From Allolobophora icterica (taxonomy: Eukaryota; Annelida; Clitellata; Crassiclitellata; Lumbricidae), in the NCBI GenBank assembly GCA_963556255.1, contig OY744615.1:6879217-6943216 (forward strand): 64,000 nt of DNA, written 5' to 3'. A model generated the notes under the pieces. It made no database searches and was not told the origin of the DNA. It was given only the letters and a program-made list of their open reading frames with translations. Each line of letters starts with the position of its first letter. Position 1 is the stretch's first letter. Positions 10,172 to 21,800 of the stretch are shown here, in pieces. A program made the translations under genes and the position numbers.

Positions 10172-12522
10172 AGATATACACGATTTTCGTGTCGATGAGC
10201 ATTGGTGATCGTCGTGAAACGGTGAGCTCTCATTAAAATAGACGCCAGCCAATCGCCATCGTCCGAAAGACACAAGGGCACTATATATAGTGCGAATTAA
10301 GTTTCGGAAAAACCGAAGTAAGATGACGTTACTCAAAAAACCTCAGTAAGTACACGGACCGAAGAAGTTATGTACGTACGTACGTTCGCATTGCACAGAG
10401 AACAACAGTCTAAGAAACGGACCAACTAGGTGTCTGAATACGACGTTAATCTTAGCGTGGCTTGCAATTTACTATGTAAAAAAGTAAGTTCGACTCGCGC
10501 CGTCGTATAGTAGCGGTTGGTTGCCCTCCGCCTTCTCCAGGCTTGGGACTGGCACCGCAGGTGGTCGCCGAGGCCTTGCGACCGCACTGTAGCGCAACAC
10601 CGAGAGAGGCGTACACGATTTTCGTGTCGATGAGCATTGGTGATCGTCGTGAAACGGTGAGCTCTCATTAAAATAGACGCCAGCCAATCGCCATCGTCCG
10701 AAAGACACAAGGGCACTATATATAGTGCGAATTAGGTTTCGGAAAAACTGAAGTAAGTAAGTTGACGTTTCTCAAAAAAGCTCAGTAAGTACACGGACCG
10801 AAGTAGGTATGTACGTACGTACGTTCGCTTTGCACAGAGAACAACAGTCTAAGAAACAGGCCAATTGGGGGTCTGAATACGACGTTAATCTTAGCGTGGC
10901 CAAACGCTCTCTTGCAATTTACAATGTAAAAATGTAAGTTCGACTCGCGCCGTCGAATGGTAGCGCTTGGGTGCCCTCCGCCTTCTCCAGGCTTGGGACT
11001 GGCACCTCAGGTGGTCGCCGAGGCCTTGCGACCGCACTGAAGCGCAACACCGAGAGAGACGTACACGATTTTCGTGTCGATGAGCATTGGTGATCGTCGT
11101 GAAACGGTGAGCTCTCATTAATTTAAAATAGACGCCAGCCAATCGCCATCGTCCGAAAGACACAAGGGCACTATATATAGTGCGAATTAAGTTTCGGAAA
11201 AAAGTGAAGTAAGTTGACGCTTCTCAAAAAACCTCAGTAAGTACACGGACCGAAGTAGGTAAGTACGTACGTACGTTCGCTTTGCACAGAGAACAACAGT
11301 CTAAGAAACAGGTCAATTAGGGGTCTGAATACGACGTTAATCTTGGCGTGGCCAAACGCTCTCTTGCAATTTACTATGTAAAAAAGTAAGTTCGACTCGC
11401 GCCGTCGTATAGTAGCGGTTGGGTGCCCTCCGCCTTCTCCAGGCTTGGGACTGGCACCTCAGGTGGTCGCCGAGGCCTTGCGACCGCACTGTAGCGCAAC
11501 ACCGAGAGAGACGTACACGATTTTCGTGTCGATGAGCATTGGTGATCGTCGTGAAACGGTGAGCTCTCATTAAAATAGACGCCAGCCAATCGCCATCGTC
11601 CGAAAGACACAAGGGCACTATATATAGTGCGAATTAAGTTTCGGAAAAACTGAAGTAAGTAAGTTGACGTTTCTCAAAAAAGCTCAGTAAGTACACGGAC
11701 CGAAGTAGGTATGTACGTACGTACGTTCGCTTTGCACAGAGAACAACAGTGTAAGAAACGGGCCAATTAGGTGTCTGATTACGACGTTAATCTTAGCGTG
11801 GCCAAACGCTCTCTTGTAATTTACTATGTAAAAAGTAAGTTCGACTCGCGCCGTCGTATAGTAGCGGTTGCGTGCCCTCCGCCTTCTCCAGGCTTGGGAC
11901 TGGCACCTCAGGTGGTCGCCGAGGCCTTGCGACCGCACTGTAGCGCAACACCGAGAGAGATATACACGATTTTCGTGTCGATGAGCATTGGTGATCGTCG
12001 TGAAACGGTGAGCTCTCATTAAAATAGACGCCAGCCAATCGCCATCGTCCGAAAGACACAAGGGCACTATATATAGTGCGAATTAGGTTTCGGAAAAACT
12101 GAAGTAAGTAAGTTGACGTTTCTCAAAAAAGCTCAGTAAGTACACGGACCGAAGTAGGTATGTACGTACGTACGTTCGCTTTGCACAGAGAACAACAGTC
12201 TAAGAAACAGGCCAATTGGGGGTCTGAATACGACGTTAATCTTAGCGTGGCCAAACGCTCTCTTGCAATTTACAATGTAAAAATGTAAGTTCGACTCGCG
12301 CCGTCGAATGGTAGCGGTTGGGTGCCCTCCGCCTTCTCCAGGCTTGGGACTGGCACCTCAGGTGGTCGCCGAGGCCTTGCGACCGCACTGAAGCGCAACA
12401 CCGAGAGAGACGAACACGATTTTCGTGTCGATGAGCATTGGTGATCGTCGTGAAACGGTGAGCTCTCATTAATTTAAAATAGACGCCAGCCAATCGCCAT
12501 CGTCCGAAAGACACAAGGGCAC
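10172..12522. repeat. Local higher-order repeat, four-monomer period (one monomer missing in copy A)
   Basis: The monomer with the distinctive GAGAGATATACACG, around 10172-10281, recurs around 11957-12067, 1786 bp later. The monomers that follow also match, but the second round in copy A lacks the 11-bp-deleted monomer found near 10460 in the first round. Copy B keeps it (51069-51359 falls within it), so copy B has the full second round. The junction lies in identical sequence at or just before 12085. This is the signature of unequal exchange between monomers in register. Confidence 0.85.
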
Positions 12523-15500
12523 TATATATAGTGCGAATTAAGTTTCGGAAAAAAGTGAAGTAAGTTGACGCTTCTCAAAAAACCTCAGTAAGTACACGGA
12601 CCGAAGTAGGTAAGTACGTACGTACGTTCGCTTTGCACAGAGAACAACAGTCTAAGAAACAGGTCAATTAGGGGTCTGAATACGACGTTAATCTTGGCGT
12701 GGCCAAACGCTCTCTTGCAATTTACTATGTCAAAAAGTAAGTTCGACTCGCGCCGTCGTATAGTAGCGGTTGGGTGCCCTCCGCCTTCTCCAGGCTTGGG
12801 ACTGGCACCTCAGGTGGTCGCCGAGGCCTTGCGACCGCACTGTAGCGCAACACCGAGAGAGACGTACACGATTTTCGTGTCGATGAGCATTGGTGATCGT
12901 CGTGAAACGGTGAGCTCTCATTAAAATAGACGCCAGCCAATCGCCATCGTCCGAAAGACACAAGGGCACTATATATAGTGCGAATTAAGTTTCAGAAAAA
13001 CTGAGGTAGGGAAGTTGACGTTTCTCAAAAACCTCAGTAAGTACACGGACCGAAGTAGATATGTACGTACGTACGTTCGCTTTGTAAAGAGAACAACAGT
13101 CTAAGAAACGGGCCAATCAGGGGTCTGAATACGACGTTAATCTTAGCGTGGCCAAACGCTCTCTTGAAATTTACTATGTAAAAAGTAAGTTCGACTCGCG
13201 CCGTCATATAGTAGCGGTTGGGTGCCCTCCGCCTTCTCCAGGCTTGGGACTGGCACCTCAGGTGGTCGCCGAGGCCTTGCGGCCGCACTGTAGCGCAACA
13301 CCGAGAGAGACGTACACGATTTTCGTGTCGATGAGCATTGGTGATCGTCGTGAAACGGTGAGCTCTCATTAAAATAGACGCCAGCCAATCGCCATCGTCC
13401 GAAAGACACAAGGGCACTATATATAGTGCGAATTAAGTTTCGGAAAAACTGAAGTAAGTAAGTTGACGTTTCTCAAAAAAGCTCAGTAAGTACACGGACC
13501 GAAGTAGGTATGTACGTACGTACGTTCGCTTTGCACAGAGAACAACAGTGTAAGAAACGGGACAATTAGGTGTCTGATTACGACGTTAATCTTAGCGTGG
13601 CCAAACGCTCTCTTGTAATTTACTATGTCAAAAAGTAAGTTCGACTCGCGCCGTCGTATAGTAGCGGTTGGTTGTCCTCCGCCTTCTCCAGGCTTGGGAC
13701 TGGCACCGCAGGTGGTCGCCGAGGCCTTGCGACCGTACTGAAGCGCAACACCGAGAGAGACGTACACGATTTTCGTGTCGATGAGCATTGGTGATCGTCG
13801 TGAAACGGTGAGCTCTCATTAAAATAGACGCCAGCCAATCGCCATCGTCCGAAAGACACAAGGGCACTATATATAGTGCGAATTAGGTTTCGGAAAAACT
13901 GAAGTTAGTTGACGTTTCTCAAAAAACCTCAGTAAATACACGGACCGAAGTAGGTATGTACGTACGTACGTACGTTCGCTTTGCACAGAGAACAACAGTC
14001 TAAGAAACGGGCCAATTAGGTGTCTGAATACAACGTTAATCTTAGCGTGGCCAAACGCTCTCTTGCAATTTACTGTGTAAAAAAGTAAGTTCGACTCGCG
14101 CCGTCGTATAGTAGCGGTTGGGTGCCCTCCGCCTTCTCCAGGCTTGGGACTGGCACCTCAGGTGGTCGCCGAGGCCTTGCGACCGCACTGTAGCGCAACA
14201 CCGAGAGAGACGTACACGATTTTCGTGTCGATGAGCATTGGTGATCGTCGTGAAACGGTGAACTCTCATTAAAATAGACGCCAGCCAATCGCCATCGTCC
14301 GAAAGACACAAGGGCACTATATATAGTGCGAATTAAGTTTCGGAAAAACTGAAGTAAGTTGACGCTTCTCAAAAAACCTCAGTAAGTACACGGACCGAAG
14401 TAGGTATGTACGTACGTACGTTCGCTTTGCACAGAGAACAACAGTCTAAGAAACAGGTGAATTAGGGGGTCTGAATACGACGTTAATCTTGGCGTGGACA
14501 AACGCTCTCTTGCAATTTACTATGTCAAAAAGTAAGTTCGACTCGCGCCGTCGTATAGTAGCGGTTGGGTGCCCTCCGCCTTCTCCAGGCTTGGGACTGG
14601 CACCTCAGGTGGTCGCCGAGGCCTTGCGACCGCACTGAAGCGCAACACCGAGAGAGACGTACACGATTTTCGTGTCGATGAGCATTGGTGATCGTCGTGA
14701 AACGGTGAGCTCTCATTAAAATAGACGCCAGCCAATCGCCATCGTCCGAAAGACACAAGGGCACTATATATAGTGCGAATTAAGTTTCAGAAAAACTGAG
14801 GTAGGGAAGTTGACGTTTCTCAAAAACCTCAGTAAGTACACGGACCGAAGTAGATATGTACGTACGTACGTTCGCTTTGCAAAGAGAACAACAGTCTAAG
14901 AAACGGGCCAATCAGGGGTCTGAATACGACGTTAATCTTAGCGTGGCCAAACGCTCTCTTGCAATTTACTATGTATAAAAGTAAGTTCGACTCCCGCCGT
15001 CGCATAGCAGCGGTTGGTTGCACTCCGCCTTCTCCAGGCTTGGGACTGGCACCTCAGGTGGTCGCCGAGGCCTTGCGACCGCACTGTAGCGCAACACCGA
15101 GAGAGACGTACACGATTTTCGTGTCGATGAGCATTGGTGATCGTCGTGAAACGGTGAACTCTCATTAAAATAGACGCCAGCCAATCGCCATCGTCCGAAA
15201 GACACACCGGCACTATATATAGTGCGAATTAAGTTTCGCAAAAATTGAAGTAAGTAAGCTGACGTTTCTCAAAAAAGCTCAGTAAGTACACGGACCGAAG
15301 AAGGAATGTACGTACGTACGTACGTACGTTCGCTTTGCACAGAGAACAACAGTCTAAGAAACAGGCCAATTAGGGGTCTGAATACGACGTTAATCTTAGC
15401 GTGGCCAAACGCTCTCTTGCAATTTAGAATGTAAAAATGTAAGTTCGACTCGCGCCGTCGTATAGTAGCGGTTGGGTGCCCTCCGCCTTCTCCAGGCTTG

Positions 15501-16125
15501 GGACTGGCACCTCAGGTGGTCGCGAAGGCCTTGCGACCGCACTGTAGCGCAACACCGAGAGAGACGTACACGAGTTTCGTGTCGATGAGCATTGGTGATC
15601 GTCGTGAAACGGTGAACTCTCATTAAAATAGACGCCAGCCAATCGCCATCGTCCGAAAGACACAAGGGCACTATATACAGTGCGAAGTAAGTTTCGGAAA
15701 AACTGAAGTAAGATGACGTTACTCAAAAAACCTCAGTAAGTACACGGACCGAAGAAGTTATGTACGTACGTACGTACGTACGTTCGCTTTGCACAGAGAA
15801 CAACAGTCTAAGAAACGGGCCAATTAGGTGTCTGAATACGACGTTAATCTTAGCGTGGCCAAACGCTCTCTTGCAATTTACTGTGTAAAAAAGTAATTTC
15901 GACTCGCGCCGTCGTATAGTAGCGGTTGGGTGCCCTCCGCCTTCTCCAGGCTTGGGACTGGCACCTCAGGTGGTCGCCGAGGCCTTGCGACCGCACTGTA
16001 GCGCAACACCGAGAGAGACGTACACGATTTTCGTGTCGATGAGCATTGGTGATCGTCGTGAAACGGTGAACTCTCATTAAAATAGACGCCAGCCAATCGC
16101 CATCGTCCGAAAGACACAAGGGCAC

Positions 16126-16460
16126 TATATATAGTGCGAATTAAGTTTCGGAAAAACTGAAGTAAGTTGACGCTTCTCAAAAAACCTCAGTAAGTACACG
16201 GACCGAAGTAGGTATGTACGTACGTACGTTCGCTTTGCACAGAGAACAACAGTCTAAGAAACAGGTGAATTAGGGGTCTGAATACGACGTTAATCTTGGC
16301 GTGGACAAACGCTCTCTTGCAATTTACTATGTCAAAAAGTAAGTTCGACTCGCGCCGTCGTATAGTAGCGGTTGGGTGCCCTCCGCCTTCTCCAGTAGAG
16401 AACAACAGTCTAAGAAACGGGCCAATCAGGGGTCTGAATACGACGTTAATCTTAGCGTGG
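16126..16460. repeat. Truncated satellite monomer
   Basis: The monomer runs normally to CCGCCTTCTCCAG at about 16395 and then jumps, with two extra bases, into GAGAACAACAGTC of the following unit. About 300 bp of the unit are missing, including the GATCGTCGTG block, the TATA palindrome and the ACGT tract. The same junction is present in copy B at about 55683, so the deletion predates the split of the copies. Confidence 0.85.
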
Positions 16461-16899
16461 CCAAACGCTCTCTTGCAATTTACTATGTATAAAAGTAAGT
16501 TCGACTCCCGCCGTCGCATAGCAGCGGTTGGTTGCACTCCGCCTTCTCCAGGCTTGGGACTGGCACCTCAGGTGGTCGCCGAGGCCTTGCGACCGCACTG
16601 TAGCGCAACACCGAGAGAGACGTACACGATTTTCGTGTCGTTGAGCATTGGTGATCGTCGTGAAACGGTGAACTCTCATTAAAATAGACGCCAGCCAATC
16701 GCCATCGTCCGAAAGACACAAGGGCACTATATACAGTGCGAATTAAGGTTCGGAAAAACTGAAGTAAGATGACGTTACTCAAAAAACCTCAGTAAGTACA
16801 CGGACCGAAGAAGTTATGTACGTACGTACGTACGTACGTTCGCTTTGCACAGAGAACAACAGTCTAACAAACAGGCCAATTAGGCGTCTGAATACGACG

Positions 16900-17060
16900 T
16901 TAATCTTAGCGTGGCTTGCAATTTACTATGTAAAAAAATAAGTTCGAGTCGCTCCGTCGTATAGTAGCGGTAGGTTGCCCTCCGCCTTCTCCAGGCTTGG
17001 GACTGGCACCGCAGGTGGTCGCCAGCCAATCGCCATCGTCCGAAAGACACAAGGGCACTA
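16900..17060. repeat. Satellite monomer with internal deletion
   Basis: At about 17020 the text GGTGGTCGCC passes directly into AGCCAATCGCC. Normally about 120 bp lie between these sites. Both parent sites contain CGCC, so the deletion has 4-bp microhomology. The TATA palindrome of this unit is also mutated to CACTAGATATAGTG. The deletion recurs in copy B near 56309. Confidence 0.85.
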
Positions 17061-18599
17061 GATATAGTGCGATATAGGTTTCGGAAAAACTGAAGTAAGT
17101 TGACGTTTCTCAAAAAACCACAGTAAGTACACGGACCGAAGTAGATATGTACGTACGTACGTTCGCTTTGCACAGAGAACAACAGTCTAAGAAACAGGCC
17201 AATTAGGGGTCTGAATACGACGTTAATCTTGGCGTGGACAAACGCTCTCGCAATTTACTATGTCAAAAAGTAAGTTCGACTCGCGCCGTCGTATAGTAGC
17301 GGTTGGGTGCCCTCCGCCTTCTCCAGGCTTGGGACTGGCACCTCAGGTGGTCGCCGAGGCCTTGCGACCGCTCTGTAGCGCAACACCGAGAGAGACGTAC
17401 ACGATTTTCGTGTCGATGAGCATTGGTGATCGTCGTGAAACGGTGAACTCTCATTAAAATAGACGCCAGCCAATCGCCATCGTCCGAAAGACACAAGGGC
17501 ACTATATACAGTGCGAATTAAGTTTCGGAAAAACTGAAGTAAGATGACGTTACTCAAAAAACCTCAGTAAGTACACGGACCGAAGAAGTTATCTACGTAC
17601 GTACGCACGTACGTTCGCTTTGCACAGAGAACAACAGTCTAAGAAACGGGCCAACTAGGTGTCTGAATACGACGTTAATCTTAGCGTGGCCAAATGCTCT
17701 CTTGCAATTTACTATGTAAAAAAGTAAGTTCGACTCCCGCCGTCGTATGGTAGCGGTTGGGTGCCCTCCGCCTTCTCCAGGCTTGGGACTGGCACCTCAG
17801 GTGGTCGCCGAGGCCTTGCGACCGCACTGTAGCGCAACAACGAGAGAGACGTACACGATTTTCGTGTCGATGATCATTGGTGATCGTCGTGAAACGGTGA
17901 GCTCTCATTAAAATAGACGCCAGCCAATCGCCATCGTCTGAAAGACACAAGGGCACTATATAGAGTGCGAATTAAGTTTCAGAAAAAGTGAAGTAAGTAA
18001 GTTGAGGTTTCTCAAAAAAGCTCAGTAAGTACACGGACCGAAGTAGGTATGTACGTACGTACGTTCGCTTTGCACAGAGAACAACAGTGTAAGAAACGGG
18101 GCAATTAGGTGTCTGAATACGACGTTAATCTTAGCGTTGCCAAACGCTCTCTTGCAATTTACTGTGTAAAAAAGTAAGTTCGACTCGCGCCGTCGTATAG
18201 TAGCGGTTGGTTGCCCTCCGCCTTCTCCAGGCTTGGGACTGGCACCTCAGGTGGTCGCCGAGGCCTTGCGACCGCACTGTAGCGCAACACCGAGAGAGAC
18301 GTACACGATTTTCGTGTCGATGAGCATTGGTGATCGTCGTGAAACGGTGAACTCTCATTAAAATAGACGCCAGCCAATCGCCATCGTCCGAAAGACCAAG
18401 GGCACTATATATAGTGCGAATTAAGTTTCAGAAGAACTGAGGTAGGGAAGTTGACGTTTCTCAAAAACCTCAGTAAGTACACGGACCGAAGTAGATATGT
18501 ACGTACGTACGTTCGCTTTGCACAGAGAACAACAGTCTAAGAAACCGGACAATCAGGGGTCTGAATACGACGTTAATCTTAGCGTGGCCAAATGCTCTC

Positions 18600-18830
18600 T
18601 TGCAATTTACTATGTATAAAAGTAAGTTCGACTCCCGCCGTCGCATAGTAGCGGTTGGTTGCACTCCGCCTTCTCCAGGCTTGGGACTGGCACCTCAGGT
18701 GGTCGCCGAGGCCTTGCGATTTTCGTGTCGATGAGCATTGGTGATCGTCGTGAAACGGTGACCTCTCATTAAAATAGACGCCAGCCAATCGCCATCGTCC
18801 GAAAGACACACGGGCACTATATATAGTGCG
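18600..18830. repeat. Satellite monomer with 37-bp deletion
   Basis: At 18717-18720 GAGGCCTTGCGA is joined directly to TTTTCGTGTCGATGAG. The CCGCACTGTAGCGC to GTACAC part is lost, apparently through a shared CGA. The first arm of the ACACGATTTTCGTGT hairpin is lost with it. The same deletion is seen in copy B near 58005. Confidence 0.8.
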
Positions 18831-21800
18831 AATTAAGTTTCGGAAAAACTGAAGTAAGTAAGCTGACGTTTCTAAAAAAACCTCAGTAAGTACACGGACC
18901 GAAGAAGGTATGTACCTACCTTTGCACAGAGAACAACAGTCTAAGAAACAGGCCAATTAGGGGTCTGAATACGACGTTAATCTTAGCGTGGCCAAACGCA
19001 CTCTTGTAATTTACTATGTAAAAAGTAAGTTCGACTCGCGCCGTCGTATAGTAGCGGTTGCGTGCCCTCCGCCTTCTCCAGGCTTGGGACTGGCACCTCA
19101 GGTGGTCGCCGAGGCCTTGCGACCGCACTGTAGCGCAACACCGAGAGAGACGTACACGATTTTCGTGTCGATGAGCATTGGTGATCGTCGTGAAACGGTG
19201 AGCTCTCATTAAAATAGACGCCAGCCAATCGCCATCGTCCGGAAGACACAAGGGCACTATATACAGTGCGAATTAAGTTTCGGAAAAACTGAAGTAAGTT
19301 GACGTTCCTCAAAAAACCTCAGTAAGTACACGGACCGAAGTAGGTATGTACGTACGAACGTACGTTCGCTTTGCACAGAGAACAACAGTGTAAGAAACGG
19401 GCCAATTAGGTGTCTGAATACAACGTTAATCTTAGCGTGGCCAAACGCTCTCTTGCAATTTACTGTGTAAAAAAGTAAGTTCGACTCGCGCCGTCGTATA
19501 GTAGCGGTTGGTTGCCCTCCGCCTTCTCCAGGCTTGGGACTGGCACCTCAGGTGGTCGCCGAGGCCTTGCGACCGCACTGTAGCGCAACACCGAGAGAGA
19601 CGTACACGATTTTCGTGTCGATGAGCATTGGTGATCGTCGTGAAACGGTGAGCTCTCATTAAAATAGACGCCAGCCAATCGCCATCGTCCGAAAGACACA
19701 AGGGCACTATATATAGTGCGAATTAAGTTTCGGAAAAACTGAAGTAAGTTGACGCTTCTCCAAAAACCTCAGTAAGTACACGGACCGAAGTAGGTATGTA
19801 CGTACGTACGTTCGCTTTGCACAGAGAACAACAGTCTAAGAAACAGGTGAATTACGGGGTCTGAATACGACGTTAATCTTGGCGTGGCCAAACGCTCTCT
19901 TGCAATTTACTATGTCAAAAAGTAAGTTCGACTCGCGCCGTCGTATAGTAGCGGTTGGGTGCCCTCCGCCTTCTCCAGGCGTGGGAGTGGCACCTCAGGT
20001 GGTCGCCGAGGCCTTGCGACCGCACTGTAGCGCAACACCGAGAGAGACGTACACGATTTTCGTGTCGATGAGCATTGGTGATCGTCGTGAAACGGTGAGC
20101 TCTCATTAAAATAGACGCCAGCCAATCGCCATCGTCCGAAAGACACAAGGGCACTATATATAGTGCGAATTAAGTTTCGGAAAAACTGAAGTAAGTAAGC
20201 TGACGTTTCTAAAAAAACCTCAGTAAGTACACGGACCGAAGAAGGTATGTACGTACGTACGTACGTACGTTCGCTTTGCACAGAGAACAACAGTCTAAGA
20301 AACAGGCCAATTAGGGGTCTGAATACGACGTTAATCTTAGCGTGGCCAAACGCTCTCTTGCAATTTACAATGTAAAAATGTAAGTTCGACTCGCGCCGTC
20401 GTATAGTAGCGGTTGGGTGCCCTCAGCCTGCTCCAGACTGGCACCTCAGTTGGTCGCCGAGGCCTTGCGACCGCACTGGAGCGCAACACCGAGAGAGACG
20501 TACACGATTTTCGTGTCGATGAGCATTGGTGATCGTCGTGAAACGGTGAGCTCTCATTAATTTAAAATAGACGCCAGCCAATCGCCATCGTCCGAAAGAC
20601 ACAAGGGCACTATATATAGTGCGAATTAAGTTTCGGAAAAACTGAAGTAAGTTGACGCTTCTCAAAAAACCTCAGTAAGTACACGGACCGAAGTAGGTAT
20701 GTACGTACGTACGTTCGCTTTGCACAGAGAACAACAGTCTAAGAAACAGGCCAATTAGGGGTCTGAATACGACGTTAATCTTGGCGTGGACAAACGCTCT
20801 CTTGCAATTTACTATGTCAAAAAGTAAGTTCGACTCGCGCCGTCGTATAGTAGCGGTTGGGTGCCCTCCGCCTTCTCCAGGCTTGGGACTGGTACCTCAG
20901 GTGGTCGCCGAGGCCTTGCGACCGCACTGTAGCGCAACACCGATAGAGACGTACACGATTTTCGTGTCGATGAGCATTGGTGATCGTCGTGAAACGGTGA
21001 ACTCTCATTAAAATAGACGCCAGCCAATCGCCATCGTCCGAAAGACACAAGGGCACTATATACAGTGCGAATTAAGTTTCGGAAAAACTGAAGTAAGATG
21101 ACGTTACTCAAAAAACCTCAGTAAGTACACGGACCGAAGAAGTTATGTACGTACGTACGCACGTACGTTCGCTTTGCACAGAGAACAACAGTCTAAGAAA
21201 CGGGCCAACTAGGTGTCTGAATACGACGTTAATCTTAGCGTGGCCAAATGCTCTCTTGCAATTTACTATGTAAAAAAGTAAGTTCGACTCCCGCCGTCGT
21301 ATGGTAGCGGTTGGGTGCCCTCCGCCTTCTCCAGGCTTGGGACTGGCACCTCAGGTGGTCGCCGAGGCCTTGCGACCGCACTGTAGCGCAACAACGAGAG
21401 AGACGTACACGATTTTCGTGTCGATGATCATTGGTGATCGTCGTGAAACGGTGAGCTCTCATTAAAATAGACGCCAGCCAATCGCCATCGTCCGAAAGAC
21501 ACAAGGGCACTATATAGAGTGCGAATTAAGTTTCAGAAAAACTGAGGTAGGGAAGTTGACGTTTCTCAAAAACCTCAGTAAGTACACGGACCGAAGTAGA
21601 TATGTACGTACGTACTTTCGCTTTGCACAGAGAACAACAGTATAAGAAACGGGCCAATCGGGGGTCTGAATACGACGTTAATCTTAGCGTGGCCAAACGC
21701 TCTCTTGCAATTTACTATGTATAAAAGTAAGTTCGACTCCCGACATCGCATAGCAGCGGTTGGTTGCACTCCGCCTTCTCCAGGCTTGGGACTGGCACCT

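Noticed and set aside
12690..12780. tRNA gene in the monomer
   Set aside because: B-box-like GTTCGACTC is present, but the T stem, acceptor stem and D-loop GG are not formed.
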